Shown piece after piece: positions 11,412 to 22,566 of a stretch of DNA of 64,000 nt. How positions within the stretch are numbered: position 1 is the first letter of the stretch; each line of letters begins with the position of its first letter. The DNA is from Actinomycetota bacterium. GTDB lineage: Bacteria; Actinomycetota; Actinomycetes; Nanopelagicales; Nanopelagicaceae. Location: the NCBI GenBank assembly GCA_009726135.1, contig WLIQ01000001.1:1-64000 (forward strand). Direction: 5' to 3'. The position numbers and the translations under genes were made by a program. The notes beneath the pieces were generated by a model. The model saw only the letters and a list, made by a program, of their open reading frames with translations, was not told where the DNA came from and ran no database searches.

Positions 11412-12284
11412 TCAAGAGGCCAATGCTACCAGTTGTGAAACAACTCGCTCGACTGAGTCATTAACGATGACATGGTCAAAAAATGACGCTGCGGCGAGCT
11501 CCTCTTGGGCTAACTGCAACCGATGAGCCCTTCTCTCTGGATCATCAGTGCCTCTGCCTTCAAGACGGGCGACCAGCTCTTCCCATGAGGGAGGTTCAAG
11601 AAAAACTAACACTGCAGCTGGAAGGTGTGCTTTGACTTGCCGCGCGCCATCAATTTCAATCTCTAGCAAGACATTCTCGCCACGAAGTAGTGCATCTTCT
11701 ACTTCAAAGCTCGGTGTGCCATAACGATTTCCTGCAAACTCCGCCCACTCCAAAAACTCATCTTCCTTAATTCTGCGATCGAACTCTGCGACTGAAATAA
11801 AGTAATAATCAATCCCATTGAGTTCATTGGTTCGTGGTTGTCGCGTTGTTGCAGAGACGCTCACCCAAAAATCTCCTGATTTTCGAAGAAGTGCAGCGAC
11901 CGTACTTTTACCAACTCCCCCTGGGCCTGAAAGAACGAGAAGTTTTCCGGGTTTAACTGCATGTGTTGATTTCATAAATTCGTTACGCAGTTCCTTAATC
12001 TGATGACGCCCGAGCCCTGCGATTCTACGTGTTGCAGAGATATTAAATCTCTCCATCAGGTTCTGCGCTCTAACTTTTCCTACCCCTGATAGAGCTTCCA
12101 AAAGTTCTCGAACGCGCATCTTGGCTATAGCTTCATCTGTATGCGAAAGTTCTAAGACTGTGTCAATCGAATATTCACCATTTTTAATCTTCGTTTTAAT
12201 CTCGGCACGGCGCTTTCGTGATTGCGCAGCCTTGGCAAGGGCGGCGCTGCGCTGCTCGGCTGTTAACTTCGGAGGTGAACCCAT
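11412..12284 (-). CDS. gmk: Fusion of actinobacterial integration host factor (mIHF) with guanylate kinase
   Basis: N-terminus [30 protein letters not shown]...[35 protein letters not shown] (mIHF); C-terminus [19 protein letters not shown]...[23 protein letters not shown] (Gmk); no stop between them. Confidence 0.93.
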   Translation of the reverse strand: MGSPPKLTAEQRSAALAKAAQSRKRRAEIKTKIKNGEYSIDTVLELSHTDEAIAKMRVRELLEALSGVGKVRAQNLMERFNISATRRIAGLGRHQIKELRNEFMKSTHAVKPGKLLVLSGPGGVGKSTVAALLRKSGDFWVSVSATTRQPRTNELNGIDYYFISVAEFDRRIKEDEFLEWAEFAGNRYGTPSFEVEDALLRGENVLLEIEIDGARQVKAHLPAAVLVFLEPPSWEELVARLEGRGTDDPERRAHRLQLAQEELAAASFFDHVIVNDSVERVVSQLVALAS

Positions 12285-12310
12285 GCGCTTAATCTAACGC
12301 GCTTATGAGC

Positions 12311-13018
12311 TTAGTTTAAAATTTGTTCGGCGATTTCGATTGCGCGCTCACGCATCGCTGTGCTGCCCTGCGCAAAACTAGCCGTGATCGGGCGTCCAAT
12401 AACAACTAAATTTGCTCCTCTATCAATAGCTTCACGTGGCGTCATAGTTCGAGCTTGATCATCTGCGGCGGCCACATCATTAGGTCGTACACCTGGGGTA
12501 ATGATTGTTACTTCAGGGCCGAGGGCATCTCGAATAGCCAGAATCTCAAGCGGTGAACACACAATTGCCCGAGCGCCACCATGAACAGCGATCTTAGCTA
12601 AACCAACGGCTGATTCGAGAGCATGGGATTTGAATCCGATAGTTTCGACATCGGCTTCTGAAAGTGAGGTCAATATCGTAACGCCAGTTATATGTGTTGC
12701 TGGCATTGCCTCAACTGCTGCCGCCACCATCGCACTTCCGCCGCTGGCATGGACAGTTAAGAATTTTGGACGCAGTGCGCTAACAGCTCGAGCTGCCCCG
12801 GCAACCGTATGTGGGATGTCATGTAACTTTAAATCAAGAAAAATATCTGTGTCACAACTTTCGGAGATTGCACGCACACCATCACTGCCGAAAGTTAAGA
12901 AAAATTCTAGGCCCAATTTCACAACAGAAATTACCCCATCTGTTGCACTAACCCACTGCTTAGCGACATCCAAATCATTGGTATCTACTGCTAAAACTAT
13001 CGGAGCGGTCCTATTCAT
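12311..13018 (-). CDS. pyrF: Orotidine 5'-phosphate decarboxylase
   Basis: FLDLKLHDIPHTVAGAARA; ITPGVRP; VIGRPIT; start ATG 13018. Confidence 0.95.
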   Translation of the reverse strand: MNRTAPIVLAVDTNDLDVAKQWVSATDGVISVVKLGLEFFLTFGSDGVRAISESCDTDIFLDLKLHDIPHTVAGAARAVSALRPKFLTVHASGGSAMVAAAVEAMPATHITGVTILTSLSEADVETIGFKSHALESAVGLAKIAVHGGARAIVCSPLEILAIRDALGPEVTIITPGVRPNDVAAADDQARTMTPREAIDRGANLVVIGRPITASFAQGSTAMRERAIEIAEQILN

Positions 13019-13958
13019 CCTTTGCCTCATCCGGTCTATGCGCGTATCCAATTACTTGTCGCAAAGATGTGAAACCCTTTGCGATTATCAAATCCTTCAA
13101 CTCATTTTGAATAGTCATTATTGCGGTTGGATTTCCAAAACTGGCTGTTCCAATAGAAACGCCACTGGCGCCTGCGGCAATCATCTCGAGTGCGTCTCGA
13201 CCAGATGAGACACCACCCATTCCAAGAATAGGCGTTTGAGGCATAGCTGCATGGACTTGATAAATAGCTCGAACTGCGACGGGTCTAATAGCTGGGCCAG
13301 ATAAACCGCCAGTTTTGCCACCTAAATGTGGTCTCATTGTGTCAAGATTTATTACCATTCCTAATACCGTGTTAATCAAAGCTAACCCATCAGCTCCTGA
13401 ATCTACGACACCGCGTGCAATGGCTACGAGATCGGTTACATCCGGTGAAAGTTTGGCGATGATCGGCAGTTCTCCACCAATTGTTCGACGAACGCCATCG
13501 ATTACACGACGAGAAGCTTCGGGATCGCATGCAAAAACTAATCCACGGTTTTCAACGTTAGGACAAGAGATGTTGACCTCTATCGCGCTAATTCCAGAAA
13601 CAGAGCGCAGTTTACGCGCAAGAGTTGAATACTCCTCAATGGTTTCTCCGGCAATAGAAACGATGACTCGAGCCTTTTGTTCAACTAAATATGGAATATC
13701 TTTTGCCAAAAACGCATCTATACCAGGACCTTGTAAGCCAATTGAATTAAGCATTCCACTGGGAGTTTCAGCCATACGGGGGGTTGGGCGACCAGTGCGA
13801 GCTTTCATCATGACTGATTTAGTGACAACTGCGCCCATATCTTTGAGATCGAAGAATTGTGCTAATTCGCGACCAGAACTTGCACAGCCGCTTGCGGTAA
13901 AGGTCGGGGCAGGAAACCAGGCATTGCCAAGGGTTGTAGAGAAATCCAAAACCGTCAC
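13011..13958 (-). CDS. pyrD: Dihydroorotate dehydrogenase, class 1B catalytic subunit (GTG start, GTGA overlap with pyrK)
   Basis: DFSTTLGNAWFPAPTFTASGCASSG; IEVNISCPNVENRG; ILGMGGVSSGRDALEMIAAGASGVSIGTA. Confidence 0.94.
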   Translation of the reverse strand: MTVLDFSTTLGNAWFPAPTFTASGCASSGRELAQFFDLKDMGAVVTKSVMMKARTGRPTPRMAETPSGMLNSIGLQGPGIDAFLAKDIPYLVEQKARVIVSIAGETIEEYSTLARKLRSVSGISAIEVNISCPNVENRGLVFACDPEASRRVIDGVRRTIGGELPIIAKLSPDVTDLVAIARGVVDSGADGLALINTVLGMVINLDTMRPHLGGKTGGLSGPAIRPVAVRAIYQVHAAMPQTPILGMGGVSSGRDALEMIAAGASGVSIGTASFGNPTAIMTIQNELKDLIIAKGFTSLRQVIGYAHRPDEAKDE

Positions 13959-14791
13959 AAAACTTCTCCCACTTTGTCCCATTGAACGAATGAACCATCC
14001 ATAACAGGTCCATCGATGCACGATCTGAGCATAAAAATATTGCCTGACTCATCTGCCACAGGAAGAACACATGTCATGCAGATACCAATGCCACAGGCCA
14101 TCGATTCTTCAACCGCACACTGATGCACCACATGAGTACCGCGGGTGATTGCGTCAATGGCCGAGAGCATCGCCATTGGGCCGCATGAATAGATAACGGC
14201 GATATTCATATCTTCAATCAAAGCTTTAATTGGTTCGGTGACTCGCCCACTTTGGCCCATAGAACCGTCTTCGGTATAAATTCGTAGGGAATTAACTGCT
14301 CTTTTACCTTCCATCGGTGCGTATATTTTTGAAGCTGTACTTGCCCCCAACAACATATCTACACGGCAACCTTTAGCGTTGAGAACTTCAGCTAAACCAA
14401 ACAGGGGTGCAGATCCATATCCCCCACCGACTAGAAGAGCCTGTACTGGCTCAGTTGGTATGCCAAATGCTGTTCCCAAAGGAACAACGATATCTAATGT
14501 GGACCCTTCACTTTGGGAACATAACCATCTACTACCTTGACCGTGCGGAGCCACTATTAGCTCCAAAGTTCCACCCGAAATAGTGTTTGTAGATACTCGT
14601 GAGATTGCAAACGCCCTGCGCAAGATCATGCGCGAATTCTCGCCTCCAACATTTATAGCTACGAAATTACCAGGTTTGCATAACGCAGCTAGTTCACCGA
14701 TATTGATGATGAGTTGGTGGTATTGACCGACACGCTTGTTGCTAACAACTGTTGCAACAATTTGCGTAGCATTCTTATTGATAGTTGACAT
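13955..14791 (-). CDS. pyrK: Dihydroorotate dehydrogenase electron transfer subunit
   Basis: ILRRAFAISR; LLVGGGYGSAPLFGLAEVL; CAVEESMACGIGICMTCVLPV Fe-S Cys cluster; start ATG 14791. Confidence 0.93.
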   Translation of the reverse strand: MSTINKNATQIVATVVSNKRVGQYHQLIINIGELAALCKPGNFVAINVGGENSRMILRRAFAISRVSTNTISGGTLELIVAPHGQGSRWLCSQSEGSTLDIVVPLGTAFGIPTEPVQALLVGGGYGSAPLFGLAEVLNAKGCRVDMLLGASTASKIYAPMEGKRAVNSLRIYTEDGSMGQSGRVTEPIKALIEDMNIAVIYSCGPMAMLSAIDAITRGTHVVHQCAVEESMACGIGICMTCVLPVADESGNIFMLRSCIDGPVMDGSFVQWDKVGEVL

Positions 14792-14792
14792 G

Positions 14793-17700
14793 CTATGCCA
14801 ACCACTTTTGAATCGACTTAATCGAAAGTTCATTGTTCTGCAAAAAGCGAATACCTTCAACTGCTGCGTTAAACCCTGCTGTAGTCGTAATGATTGGAAT
14901 TGAACGCTGTACCGCCGCGGTTCGAATCAGCCAGCCGTCTTGTCGTGTTCCACGACCAACTGGAGTATTGATCACTAAATCAATATCGCCTGCATTGATG
15001 ATGTCAACAATCGTCGGCTCCCCCATTGGGCCCGTTCCTTCAGAGTTCTTGCGCACAGTAACGCACGCTACGCCATGTCCATTTAAAAATGCTGCAGTTC
15101 CTTCTGTGGCGAGAATTCTAAAACCACACTGCGCAAGTCCCAGGGCTGCCTGCACGCCAGCATCTTTATTCTTATCGGCTAAAGAGATAAACACTGTCCC
15201 AGATTTAGGTAACGGTCCAAAAGCTGCAATCTGACTCTTTGCATAGCTTTCGCCAAAATTGGGCGAAATACCCATGACTTCTCCAGTTGAACGCATCTCT
15301 GGTCCAAGTACAGCGTCGACCCCACGTCCATCACTGCGACGGAAACGATTCCATGGAAGAACTGCTTCCTTTACCGATACTCCCTTTGCCACTCCATCAC
15401 CCGATGATGGCAATAGATTTTCTGTACGAAGCTGGGCAATTGTTGAACCCACTGAAATACGAGCTGCAGCTTTTGCAAGGGGTACTCCAGTAGCTTTACT
15501 TACAAAAGGAACTGTTCGCGACGCACGTGGATTAGCTTCCAGTACATATAGTTTTGTATCGGCAATTGCGAACTGAATATTGATGAGTCCACGGACTCCA
15601 ACCCCCCGTGCAATCTTTTCGGTACCCATACGAATCTCCAGTAACTGCGCTGGCGTTACGGTCATTGATGGTAGAACGCATGCGCTATCACCGCTATGGA
15701 TACCTGCCTCTTCAATATGTTCCATCACTCCACCAAGGAATAGCTCTTCACCATCAAAAAGTGCATCTACATCAATTTCAATGGCACTATCTAAGAATCT
15801 ATCGACAAGGACTGGATGATCAGGTGTGATATCTGTGGCACGAGTTATAAAACCAGCTAGGGAGGCATCATCATAAACAATTTCCATACCGCGACCACCC
15901 AAAACAAAAGACGGACGAACCAACACTGGATAACCAATGCGCGCAGCAATTGTTACTGCTTCAAGCTGCGAAGCCGCCATTCCAAATTCAGGTGCAGTTA
16001 ACCCCTGCTCCTGCAAAATATTTCCAAAAGCACCACGCTCTTCAGCTAAATTGATTGCATCTGGACTTGTCCCAAGAATGGTTATTCCTGCTGCCTTTAA
16101 ACCAGCAGCTAGCCCCAATGGTGTTTGTCCGCCTAGTTGGGTAATAACGCCCACAACAGGACCGGCGAGAACTTCTGCATGAACAACTTCAATTACATCT
16201 TCTAACGTGAGAGGCTCAAAATACAAACGATTACTCGTGTCATAGTCGGTTGAAACAGTTTCGGGATTGCAGTTAATCATGATTGTTTCATATCCTGCTT
16301 CACGCAAAACAAATGAGGCATGCACACATGAATAATCAAACTCAATACCTTGACCTATGCGATTTGGTCCACTGCCCAAAATGATTACCGCCGGAGTTGT
16401 GCGGGGCTTAACTTCACTTTCTTCCTCATAGCTTGAGTAGTGATAAGGCGTGAACGCTTCAAATTCAGCCGCACACGTGTCGACAGTTTTATAGACCGGC
16501 CGTATTCCTAAATGGTGACGATCACGGCGTACTTCTTCTTCGCTCAAACCGCGAAGTTGACTAATCTGCGCATCAGAGAAGCCATGTGACTTAGCTTCAC
16601 GGAGTTTCTCCGCGGTGAGTTCGCCCCATTGAGTGATTGTTGTTGCTTGCTGGTTGATTAATTCGATTTGACGCAGGTACCAAGGATCAATTTTGGTTGA
16701 ATTGAATACTTCCTCGATTGAAGCACCAGCCCACATCGCTTTTTGAACCTGCTGTAATCGATACTCCGTTGGAATTTTCATCGAGATAAGTAGATTTTGT
16801 TTCTCTTGCTCACTGACTTGTGGCCAAGTGAAAATCGCTTCTTTACGCTCTAAGGATCGCAAGGCTTTCATTAATGCTTCAGAAAAAGAACGCCCGATAG
16901 CCATTGCCTCCCCCACGCTTTTCATGGTCGTAGTTAACCGTGGGTCAGCGTCAGCAAATTTCTCGAAAGCAAAACGTGGGACTTTAACGACAACATAATC
17001 CAGAGTTGGCTCAAATGATGCAGGTGTGGACTTAGTAATATCATTTTGAATCTCGTCTAGGGTGTAACCGATGGCTAACTTCGTTGCAATCTTTGCTATT
17101 GGAAATCCCGTTGCCTTAGATGCTAGTGCACTAGATCTAGAAACTCGGGGGTTCATTTCAATCACAATGATGCGACCATTTTCAGGGTTAACAGCAAATT
17201 GAATGTTACAACCACCAGTATCAACGCCAACTTCGCGAATGATGTCCATAGATAAATCGCGCAATTTTTGATACTCGACATCCGTTAAAGTCATTGCGGG
17301 TGCAACAGTTATGGAGTCACCTGTGTGTACGCCCATAGGATCGAGATTTTCGATACTACAAACAATCACAACGTTATCTTTGCGATCTCGCATCACTTCG
17401 AGCTCATATTCTTTCCAGCCAATTATGGATTCCTCGAGTAAAACTTCAGACGTTGGACTATGACGCAGCCCAGCTCCGGCTATTTGTCGCAACTCCTCTT
17501 CGTTAAAGGCAATCCCTGAACCAAGTCCTCCCATCGTGAAAGAAGGACGAACCACTACCGGATAATTCAACGATACGACGGCTGCGAATATCTCCTCCAT
17601 CGTGTGGCAAATGATTGATTTAGCTGACTCTCCCCCAACTTTTTCAACAATAGTTCTAAATAACTCACGATTTTCGCCACGTTGAATTGCATCGACATCT

Positions 17701-18053
17701 GCGCCAATCAATTTCACACCATATTTTGCTAATGTTCCGCGTTCAAACAGCCCAATTGCAGCATTAAGAGCGGTCTGTCCACCCAATGTTGCTAGGACAG
17801 CGTCGGGTTTTTCGAAGGCAATAATTTGTTCGATTATTTCTGGAGTAATTGGTTCAATATATGTTGCATCCGCAAACTCCGGGTCAGTCATAATTGTTGC
17901 AGGATTGGAGTTAACTAAAATGACTCGTATACCTTCAGCACGAAGAACTCGACAGGCTTGAGTCCCAGAATAATCGAATTCGCAGGCTTGTCCGATAACT
18001 ATCGGTCCGCTACCAATAACCAAAACAGATTTAATCGAAGGATCTAGAGGCAT
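14793..18053 (-). CDS. carB: Carbamoyl-phosphate synthase large chain
   Basis: Duplicated ATP-grasp halves; [24 protein letters not shown]; full length 1086 aa. Confidence 0.98.
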   Translation of the reverse strand: MPLDPSIKSVLVIGSGPIVIGQACEFDYSGTQACRVLRAEGIRVILVNSNPATIMTDPEFADATYIEPITPEIIEQIIAFEKPDAVLATLGGQTALNAAIGLFERGTLAKYGVKLIGADVDAIQRGENRELFRTIVEKVGGESAKSIICHTMEEIFAAVVSLNYPVVVRPSFTMGGLGSGIAFNEEELRQIAGAGLRHSPTSEVLLEESIIGWKEYELEVMRDRKDNVVIVCSIENLDPMGVHTGDSITVAPAMTLTDVEYQKLRDLSMDIIREVGVDTGGCNIQFAVNPENGRIIVIEMNPRVSRSSALASKATGFPIAKIATKLAIGYTLDEIQNDITKSTPASFEPTLDYVVVKVPRFAFEKFADADPRLTTTMKSVGEAMAIGRSFSEALMKALRSLERKEAIFTWPQVSEQEKQNLLISMKIPTEYRLQQVQKAMWAGASIEEVFNSTKIDPWYLRQIELINQQATTITQWGELTAEKLREAKSHGFSDAQISQLRGLSEEEVRRDRHHLGIRPVYKTVDTCAAEFEAFTPYHYSSYEEESEVKPRTTPAVIILGSGPNRIGQGIEFDYSCVHASFVLREAGYETIMINCNPETVSTDYDTSNRLYFEPLTLEDVIEVVHAEVLAGPVVGVITQLGGQTPLGLAAGLKAAGITILGTSPDAINLAEERGAFGNILQEQGLTAPEFGMAASQLEAVTIAARIGYPVLVRPSFVLGGRGMEIVYDDASLAGFITRATDITPDHPVLVDRFLDSAIEIDVDALFDGEELFLGGVMEHIEEAGIHSGDSACVLPSMTVTPAQLLEIRMGTEKIARGVGVRGLINIQFAIADTKLYVLEANPRASRTVPFVSKATGVPLAKAAARISVGSTIAQLRTENLLPSSGDGVAKGVSVKEAVLPWNRFRRSDGRGVDAVLGPEMRSTGEVMGISPNFGESYAKSQIAAFGPLPKSGTVFISLADKNKDAGVQAALGLAQCGFRILATEGTAAFLNGHGVACVTVRKNSEGTGPMGEPTIVDIINAGDIDLVINTPVGRGTRQDGWLIRTAAVQRSIPIITTTAGFNAAVEGIRFLQNNELSIKSIQKWLA

Positions 18054-19169
18054 TTAAACGTTCACCTTCTTGGACATAAGATCAATAAATCGATCAAAAA
18101 GATAGGCTGCATCGTGAGGTCCGGCAGCTGCTTCAGGATGATATTGAACAGAAAAAGCTTTACCCTCAAGAAGCTGTAAACCCTCTACAACTCCGTCATT
18201 GAGGCTAACGTGTGTCACTTCGCCGAGACCGTAGACAGTTGTGAACGCAGTATCTGTCGGCGCTTTCAAAGCAAAACCATGGTTATGGGCCGTGATTTCA
18301 ACTTTCTGAGTGTTCTTATCAATTACTGGCTGATTGATTCCACGATGTCCGAACGCGAGTTTATAAGTTTCAAAGCCAAGCGCGCGTCCCAAAATTTGAT
18401 GACCAAAACAGATTCCGAAAATAGGGATGCGTGCACCCAATATGAGGCGCACCAATTCAATAGTGTCACTCATAGTTGCCGGATCTCCAGGGCCATTGGA
18501 TAAGAAAACACCATCGGGGCTTAGAGCCTTTATTTGCTCAAAAGTTGAATCATAAGGAAGGACATGCACTTCGACTCCGCGTTGTGCAAGCATTCTAGGT
18601 GTCGCAGCCTTTATGCCAAGATCTAATGCCGCGACGACGTATTTTCTTGGCCCAACTGCAGGCACGACATATGACTGAGGGGTAGAAACATCCTTAACTA
18701 AAAAGGCACCAGACATCTGTGGCGACTTTCTCACTTCTATAACCATTTCTTCACGAGATAAATCCAGATCCGAAAAGATACCAACGCGCATAGCTCCTCG
18801 ATCTCGCAAATGCCGAGTTATCGCTCGTGTGTCTACGCCCTGAATTCCAATAATACTTTGTTCGATTAATTCAGATTCAAGATCGGTTTCTGCGCGCCAA
18901 TTAGATGTTAACGACGAAGGGTTTCGAACTACGTAACCTGCTACCCAAATTTTTGATGATTCGTTATCAAGTGCGTTCATCCCCGTATTTCCAATGTGAG
19001 GCGCAGTCATAACAACAACTTGCTTATGATACGAAGGGTCCGTGAGAGTTTCTTGATATCCAGTCATACCTGTTTGAAAAACAGCTTCCCCAAAAGTACG
19101 CCCAGTCGCTCCCCATGAGCGACCTTCAAATATTCTGCCATCATCTAGTACAAGATAAGCCAGAGCCAT
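18054..19169 (-). CDS. carA: Carbamoyl-phosphate synthase small chain
   Basis: GRTFGEAVFQTGMTGYQETLTDPSY; PIFGICFGHQILGRALG; YHPEAAAGPHD. Confidence 0.98.
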   Translation of the reverse strand: MALAYLVLDDGRIFEGRSWGATGRTFGEAVFQTGMTGYQETLTDPSYHKQVVVMTAPHIGNTGMNALDNESSKIWVAGYVVRNPSSLTSNWRAETDLESELIEQSIIGIQGVDTRAITRHLRDRGAMRVGIFSDLDLSREEMVIEVRKSPQMSGAFLVKDVSTPQSYVVPAVGPRKYVVAALDLGIKAATPRMLAQRGVEVHVLPYDSTFEQIKALSPDGVFLSNGPGDPATMSDTIELVRLILGARIPIFGICFGHQILGRALGFETYKLAFGHRGINQPVIDKNTQKVEITAHNHGFALKAPTDTAFTTVYGLGEVTHVSLNDGVVEGLQLLEGKAFSVQYHPEAAAGPHDAAYLFDRFIDLMSKKVNV

Positions 19170-20476
19170 TACAACGCCGCCTTGTCCAATACTTGAGAAT
19201 CGATAACAGTTGCATGACCACCAAAAAATGTATGAGTAACTAATCCCGGTAATTCGTAGCCATGGTATGGAGTATTGCGACTCTTAGATAGAACCAAATC
19301 GCGATCAACCGTCCAATTTTTCGTTGGATCAATCACAGTGACATGCGCCGCAGAGCCGACAAGTAAATTGCGACCTTGTTGTGTGTATCTGCCGATTCGC
19401 GCAGGCGCGATTGACATGCGATCAGCGACGCCAGCCCAATCCAATAAGCCAGTTTCAACCATTGTTTTGACCACGATTGAGAGTGCGGTTTCAAGGCCAA
19501 TCATTCCAAAGGAAGCTTCTTGCCATTCGCAATCTTTTGTTTCACTGGAGTGAGGCGCGTGATCAGTTGCGACAATATCGATTGTGCCATCTGCCAAAGC
19601 TTCACGTAGCGCCATCACATCGGCAGTGGTTCGAAGTGGTGGATTCACCTTGAAAATTGGGTCGTAGGTAGTTGCTAGATCGTCAGTGAGTAACAAGTGG
19701 TGAGGAGTAACTTCAGCGCTGACTTGAATACCGCGTGCTTTTGCCCATCGAATAATTTCAACTCCACCTGCTGTCGTCACATGACAAATATGTAATCGAG
19801 ATTTCACATGGTCTGCCAATAGGACATCTCTAGCAATAATGGCTTCCTCAGCAATTGCTGGCCAGCCCTTGAGCCCTAAAGTCGCACTAATGCTTCCTTC
19901 ATTCATTTGTGCACCAACAGTTAGCCGTGGTTCTTGGGCATGCTGTGCGATAACCCCGTCAAATTTTTTTATGTACTCCAATGCTCTGCGCATCACTAAG
20001 GGATCGAAGACACAATTCCCATCATCGCTAAAGACACGGACTCGAGCTAGTGAGTCAGCCATCGCACCGATTTCAGATAGTTGTTCGCCCTTTAATCCAT
20101 GGGTCACCGCTCCAATTGGAAAGACATCGACGAGGCCAGCTTCTTGCCCTAAACGAAAAACCTGTTCCACTACACCAGCTGTGTCTGCGACTGGTGATGT
20201 GTTTGCCATTGCTGAAAGGGCAGTGAAGCCACCCTTAGCACCCGCCTTGCTAGCAGAAAGCACTGTCTCGCTATCTTCACGTCCTGGCTCACGCAGGTGC
20301 GTATGTAAATCTACAAGACCCGGCAAAATAACGTTTCCGGTTACATTAACGGTAACCGCAGAATCATCATTGATTGTCGGTGCAATATTTTCGATGACAC
20401 CATTTGCGATAAGAATATCCGATTGAATATTTCCCAGAATCTTGCCACCTTTAAGAACGTATCGAGTTGCTTGCAT
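19169..20476 (-). CDS. pyrC: Dihydroorotase
   Basis: VILPGLVDLHTHLREPGREDSETVLS; ATDHAPHSSETKDCEWQEASFG. Confidence 0.97.
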   Translation of the reverse strand: MQATRYVLKGGKILGNIQSDILIANGVIENIAPTINDDSAVTVNVTGNVILPGLVDLHTHLREPGREDSETVLSASKAGAKGGFTALSAMANTSPVADTAGVVEQVFRLGQEAGLVDVFPIGAVTHGLKGEQLSEIGAMADSLARVRVFSDDGNCVFDPLVMRRALEYIKKFDGVIAQHAQEPRLTVGAQMNEGSISATLGLKGWPAIAEEAIIARDVLLADHVKSRLHICHVTTAGGVEIIRWAKARGIQVSAEVTPHHLLLTDDLATTYDPIFKVNPPLRTTADVMALREALADGTIDIVATDHAPHSSETKDCEWQEASFGMIGLETALSIVVKTMVETGLLDWAGVADRMSIAPARIGRYTQQGRNLLVGSAAHVTVIDPTKNWTVDRDLVLSKSRNTPYHGYELPGLVTHTFFGGHATVIDSQVLDKAAL

Positions 20477-21423
20477 TAGTTGCTCCCTACTTCTAGTGGC
20501 CCGCCAGCAAGCAGCACATACAAAATCGCCATCCGAATGTTTACGCCGTTTGTGACTTGTTCAACGATAACTGAACGAGCGCTGTCAGCTACGTCTGCAG
20601 AGATTTCTAAACCACGGTTCATTGGTCCAGGATGCATAACAATTGCATGCGTAGCCATTGCTGACATGCGTTCTGAATTAAGACCAAAGTAACGTGAGTA
20701 TTCACGCGCATTCGGAAAGAAAAGATCAGTCATACGTTCTTGCTGGACCCGTAACATCATGATTGCATCAACATTGGGAATCACTGCATCAAAATCATAT
20801 GACACTGAGGCTGGCCAGGTTTCTACCCCAACTGGAAGTAACGTTGGTGGTGCGACTAAAACTACATCTGCACCAAGCAGTGAAAGCAAGAGAACATTAG
20901 ATCGTGCGACTCGAGAATGAAGCACATCCCCCACGATGGCAATACGCAGCCCTGCTAAATCATTTGCGCCTTTGGATAAATGCTTACGAATCGTAAATGC
21001 ATCCAATAAAGCTTGACTTGGATGTTCATGTGTTCCGTCTCCAGCGTTGATAACACTGCCAGACATCCATTCGAGATCAGCTAATCTTTGAGCAGCACCA
21101 GATGCAGAGTGTCGTATAACAACGGCATCGGCTCCCATCGCCTGTAAAGTTTGGGCTGTATCCTTGAGAGATTCACCTTTACTAAGACTTGATCCTTTTG
21201 CAGAGAAATTAATAACATCAGCCGATAAACGCTTAGCTGCAGCTTCAAAGGAAATACGAGTACGGGTCGAATCTTCGGCAAAAAGATTTACTATCGTTCG
21301 CCCGCGCAATGTAGGTAGTTTTTTTACTTGACCTTCATTGATTCTCGCGAGTTCTGTAGCTGTATTCAAAATTCCAATTGCATCCGCAGCAGTTAAGTCA
21401 GTTATCGAAAGTAAGTGGCGCAT
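20476..21423 (-). CDS. pyrB: Aspartate carbamoyltransferase catalytic subunit
   Basis: [52 protein letters not shown]. Confidence 0.97.
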   Translation of the reverse strand: MRHLLSITDLTAADAIGILNTATELARINEGQVKKLPTLRGRTIVNLFAEDSTRTRISFEAAAKRLSADVINFSAKGSSLSKGESLKDTAQTLQAMGADAVVIRHSASGAAQRLADLEWMSGSVINAGDGTHEHPSQALLDAFTIRKHLSKGANDLAGLRIAIVGDVLHSRVARSNVLLLSLLGADVVLVAPPTLLPVGVETWPASVSYDFDAVIPNVDAIMMLRVQQERMTDLFFPNAREYSRYFGLNSERMSAMATHAIVMHPGPMNRGLEISADVADSARSVIVEQVTNGVNIRMAILYVLLAGGPLEVGSN

Positions 21424-21956
21424 TAGTTGGCCTCCCCTTCAATCACAACTTCATCAATCGAATCAATCTCAGTTAGTTGCACTTTTACTGATTGCCGTGG
21501 TGATGTGGGCAGATTCTTACCCACATAATCAGCGCGAATAGGGAGTTCACGGTGGCCACGATCGACTAAAACGGCCAACTGCACAGTGCGCGGACGACCG
21601 ACTTCACCCAGTGCATCTAATGCAGCGCGAATAGTTCTACCCGAATAAAGCACATCGTCTATCAAAATTACATCGCGTCCAGCGATTCCAATTGAAGGAA
21701 TCGAAGTGGGCATAATCGTTCGAGGTGGACGCAAACGTAGGTCATCTCTGTATAAAGTGATATCTAGAGTCCCATAAGGGATTTCGCGGCCTTCAATACC
21801 AGTCATAATTGTGGCGATACGCGCGGCTAAATGTGCACCTCGCGTAGGAATTCCGAGGAGTGTAATTTCGGCCGAACCATGGTTTCTTTCAAGAATTTCA
21901 TGGGAAATTCGAGTCAACGCTCGGGATATATCCTCGGCGGACAGGGCTACGCTCAT
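21423..21956 (-). CDS. pyrR: PyrR bifunctional pyr operon regulator / uracil phosphoribosyltransferase
   Basis: [56 protein letters not shown]; start ATG 21956. Confidence 0.96.
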   Translation of the reverse strand: MSVALSAEDISRALTRISHEILERNHGSAEITLLGIPTRGAHLAARIATIMTGIEGREIPYGTLDITLYRDDLRLRPPRTIMPTSIPSIGIAGRDVILIDDVLYSGRTIRAALDALGEVGRPRTVQLAVLVDRGHRELPIRADYVGKNLPTSPRQSVKVQLTEIDSIDEVVIEGEAN

Positions 21957-21962
21957 GTAAAT

Positions 21963-21997
21963 CTCCTTCCCCACCTCTCAGGATGGGTTGTTAAAGG
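21963..21997 (-). promoter_or_regulatory. PyrR-binding-type RNA hairpin overlapping the pyrR Shine-Dalgarno
   Basis: Minus strand CCTTTAACAACCCATCCTGAGAGGTGGGGAAGGAG: stem CCCATC/GGTGGG, loop CTGAGA; resembles the Bacillus PyrR binding loop UUUAAC..GUCCAGAGAGGCU..AAGG. Confidence 0.75.
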
Positions 21998-22080
21998 ATG
22001 CGGTGCAGACTATATCAGCATCGAGATTGCCTTGTGGATATCACTGCCTCGGTGTGCCACCACTTGCCTAATGTGGGGCT

Positions 22081-22566
22081 ATGAACTCACAACTAGATGA
22101 AATCTCAGCCCGACTTCGTTCAATCCGCCGTTCTCGGAATTTGACCCTAGCTGCAATCGAGAAAAATAGTCACGGAAGCATCAATGCGATTTCACTAGGC
22201 TCATATGAACGTGGAGATCGGTCTTTAACGGTTAGAAAAGCAATTGAAATTGCGCGCTTTTATGAGGTTCCACTTTCCTATCTATTAACAGGTCGTTCCC
22301 CGATATCAACCAAAATTGGAAAAATCATGATCGATCTGAGGCGAGTCAAAATACTCGTCCTGGGCTGTGGCAAAGAGAGTTCAAGCATCGAAAGAATTAC
22401 GCTTTCCTTCATCTCTGGAATTATCAAAGCGCGACAGGATTTTAACGGTGAGGTACTTTCGCTGCGTGAAAAGGATTGCGAATATCTAACTATTTCTATC
22501 GGATGCACTCAAGAAGAGTTGTTGGAATATTTGGAACAAAACAACTTGCTAGTCAGGATTAAATAG
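22081..22566 (+). CDS. bldD: BldD-like transcriptional regulator (XRE HTH plus C-terminal c-di-GMP-binding-like domain)
   Basis: ISARLRSIRRSRNLTLAAIEKNSHG..SLGSYERGDRSLTVRKAIEIARFYEVPLSYLL; C-terminal RQDFNGEVLSLREKD; located between pyrR and nusB as in Streptomyces. Confidence 0.9.
   Translation: MNSQLDEISARLRSIRRSRNLTLAAIEKNSHGSINAISLGSYERGDRSLTVRKAIEIARFYEVPLSYLLTGRSPISTKIGKIMIDLRRVKILVLGCGKESSSIERITLSFISGIIKARQDFNGEVLSLREKDCEYLTISIGCTQEELLEYLEQNNLLVRIK

Noticed and set aside
22042-22060. Possible BldD box (TCACTGCCTCGGTGTG) upstream of bldD
   Set aside because: AC...GT half sites are present but spacing (7 nt between) and core do not fit the BldD consensus; not convincing.
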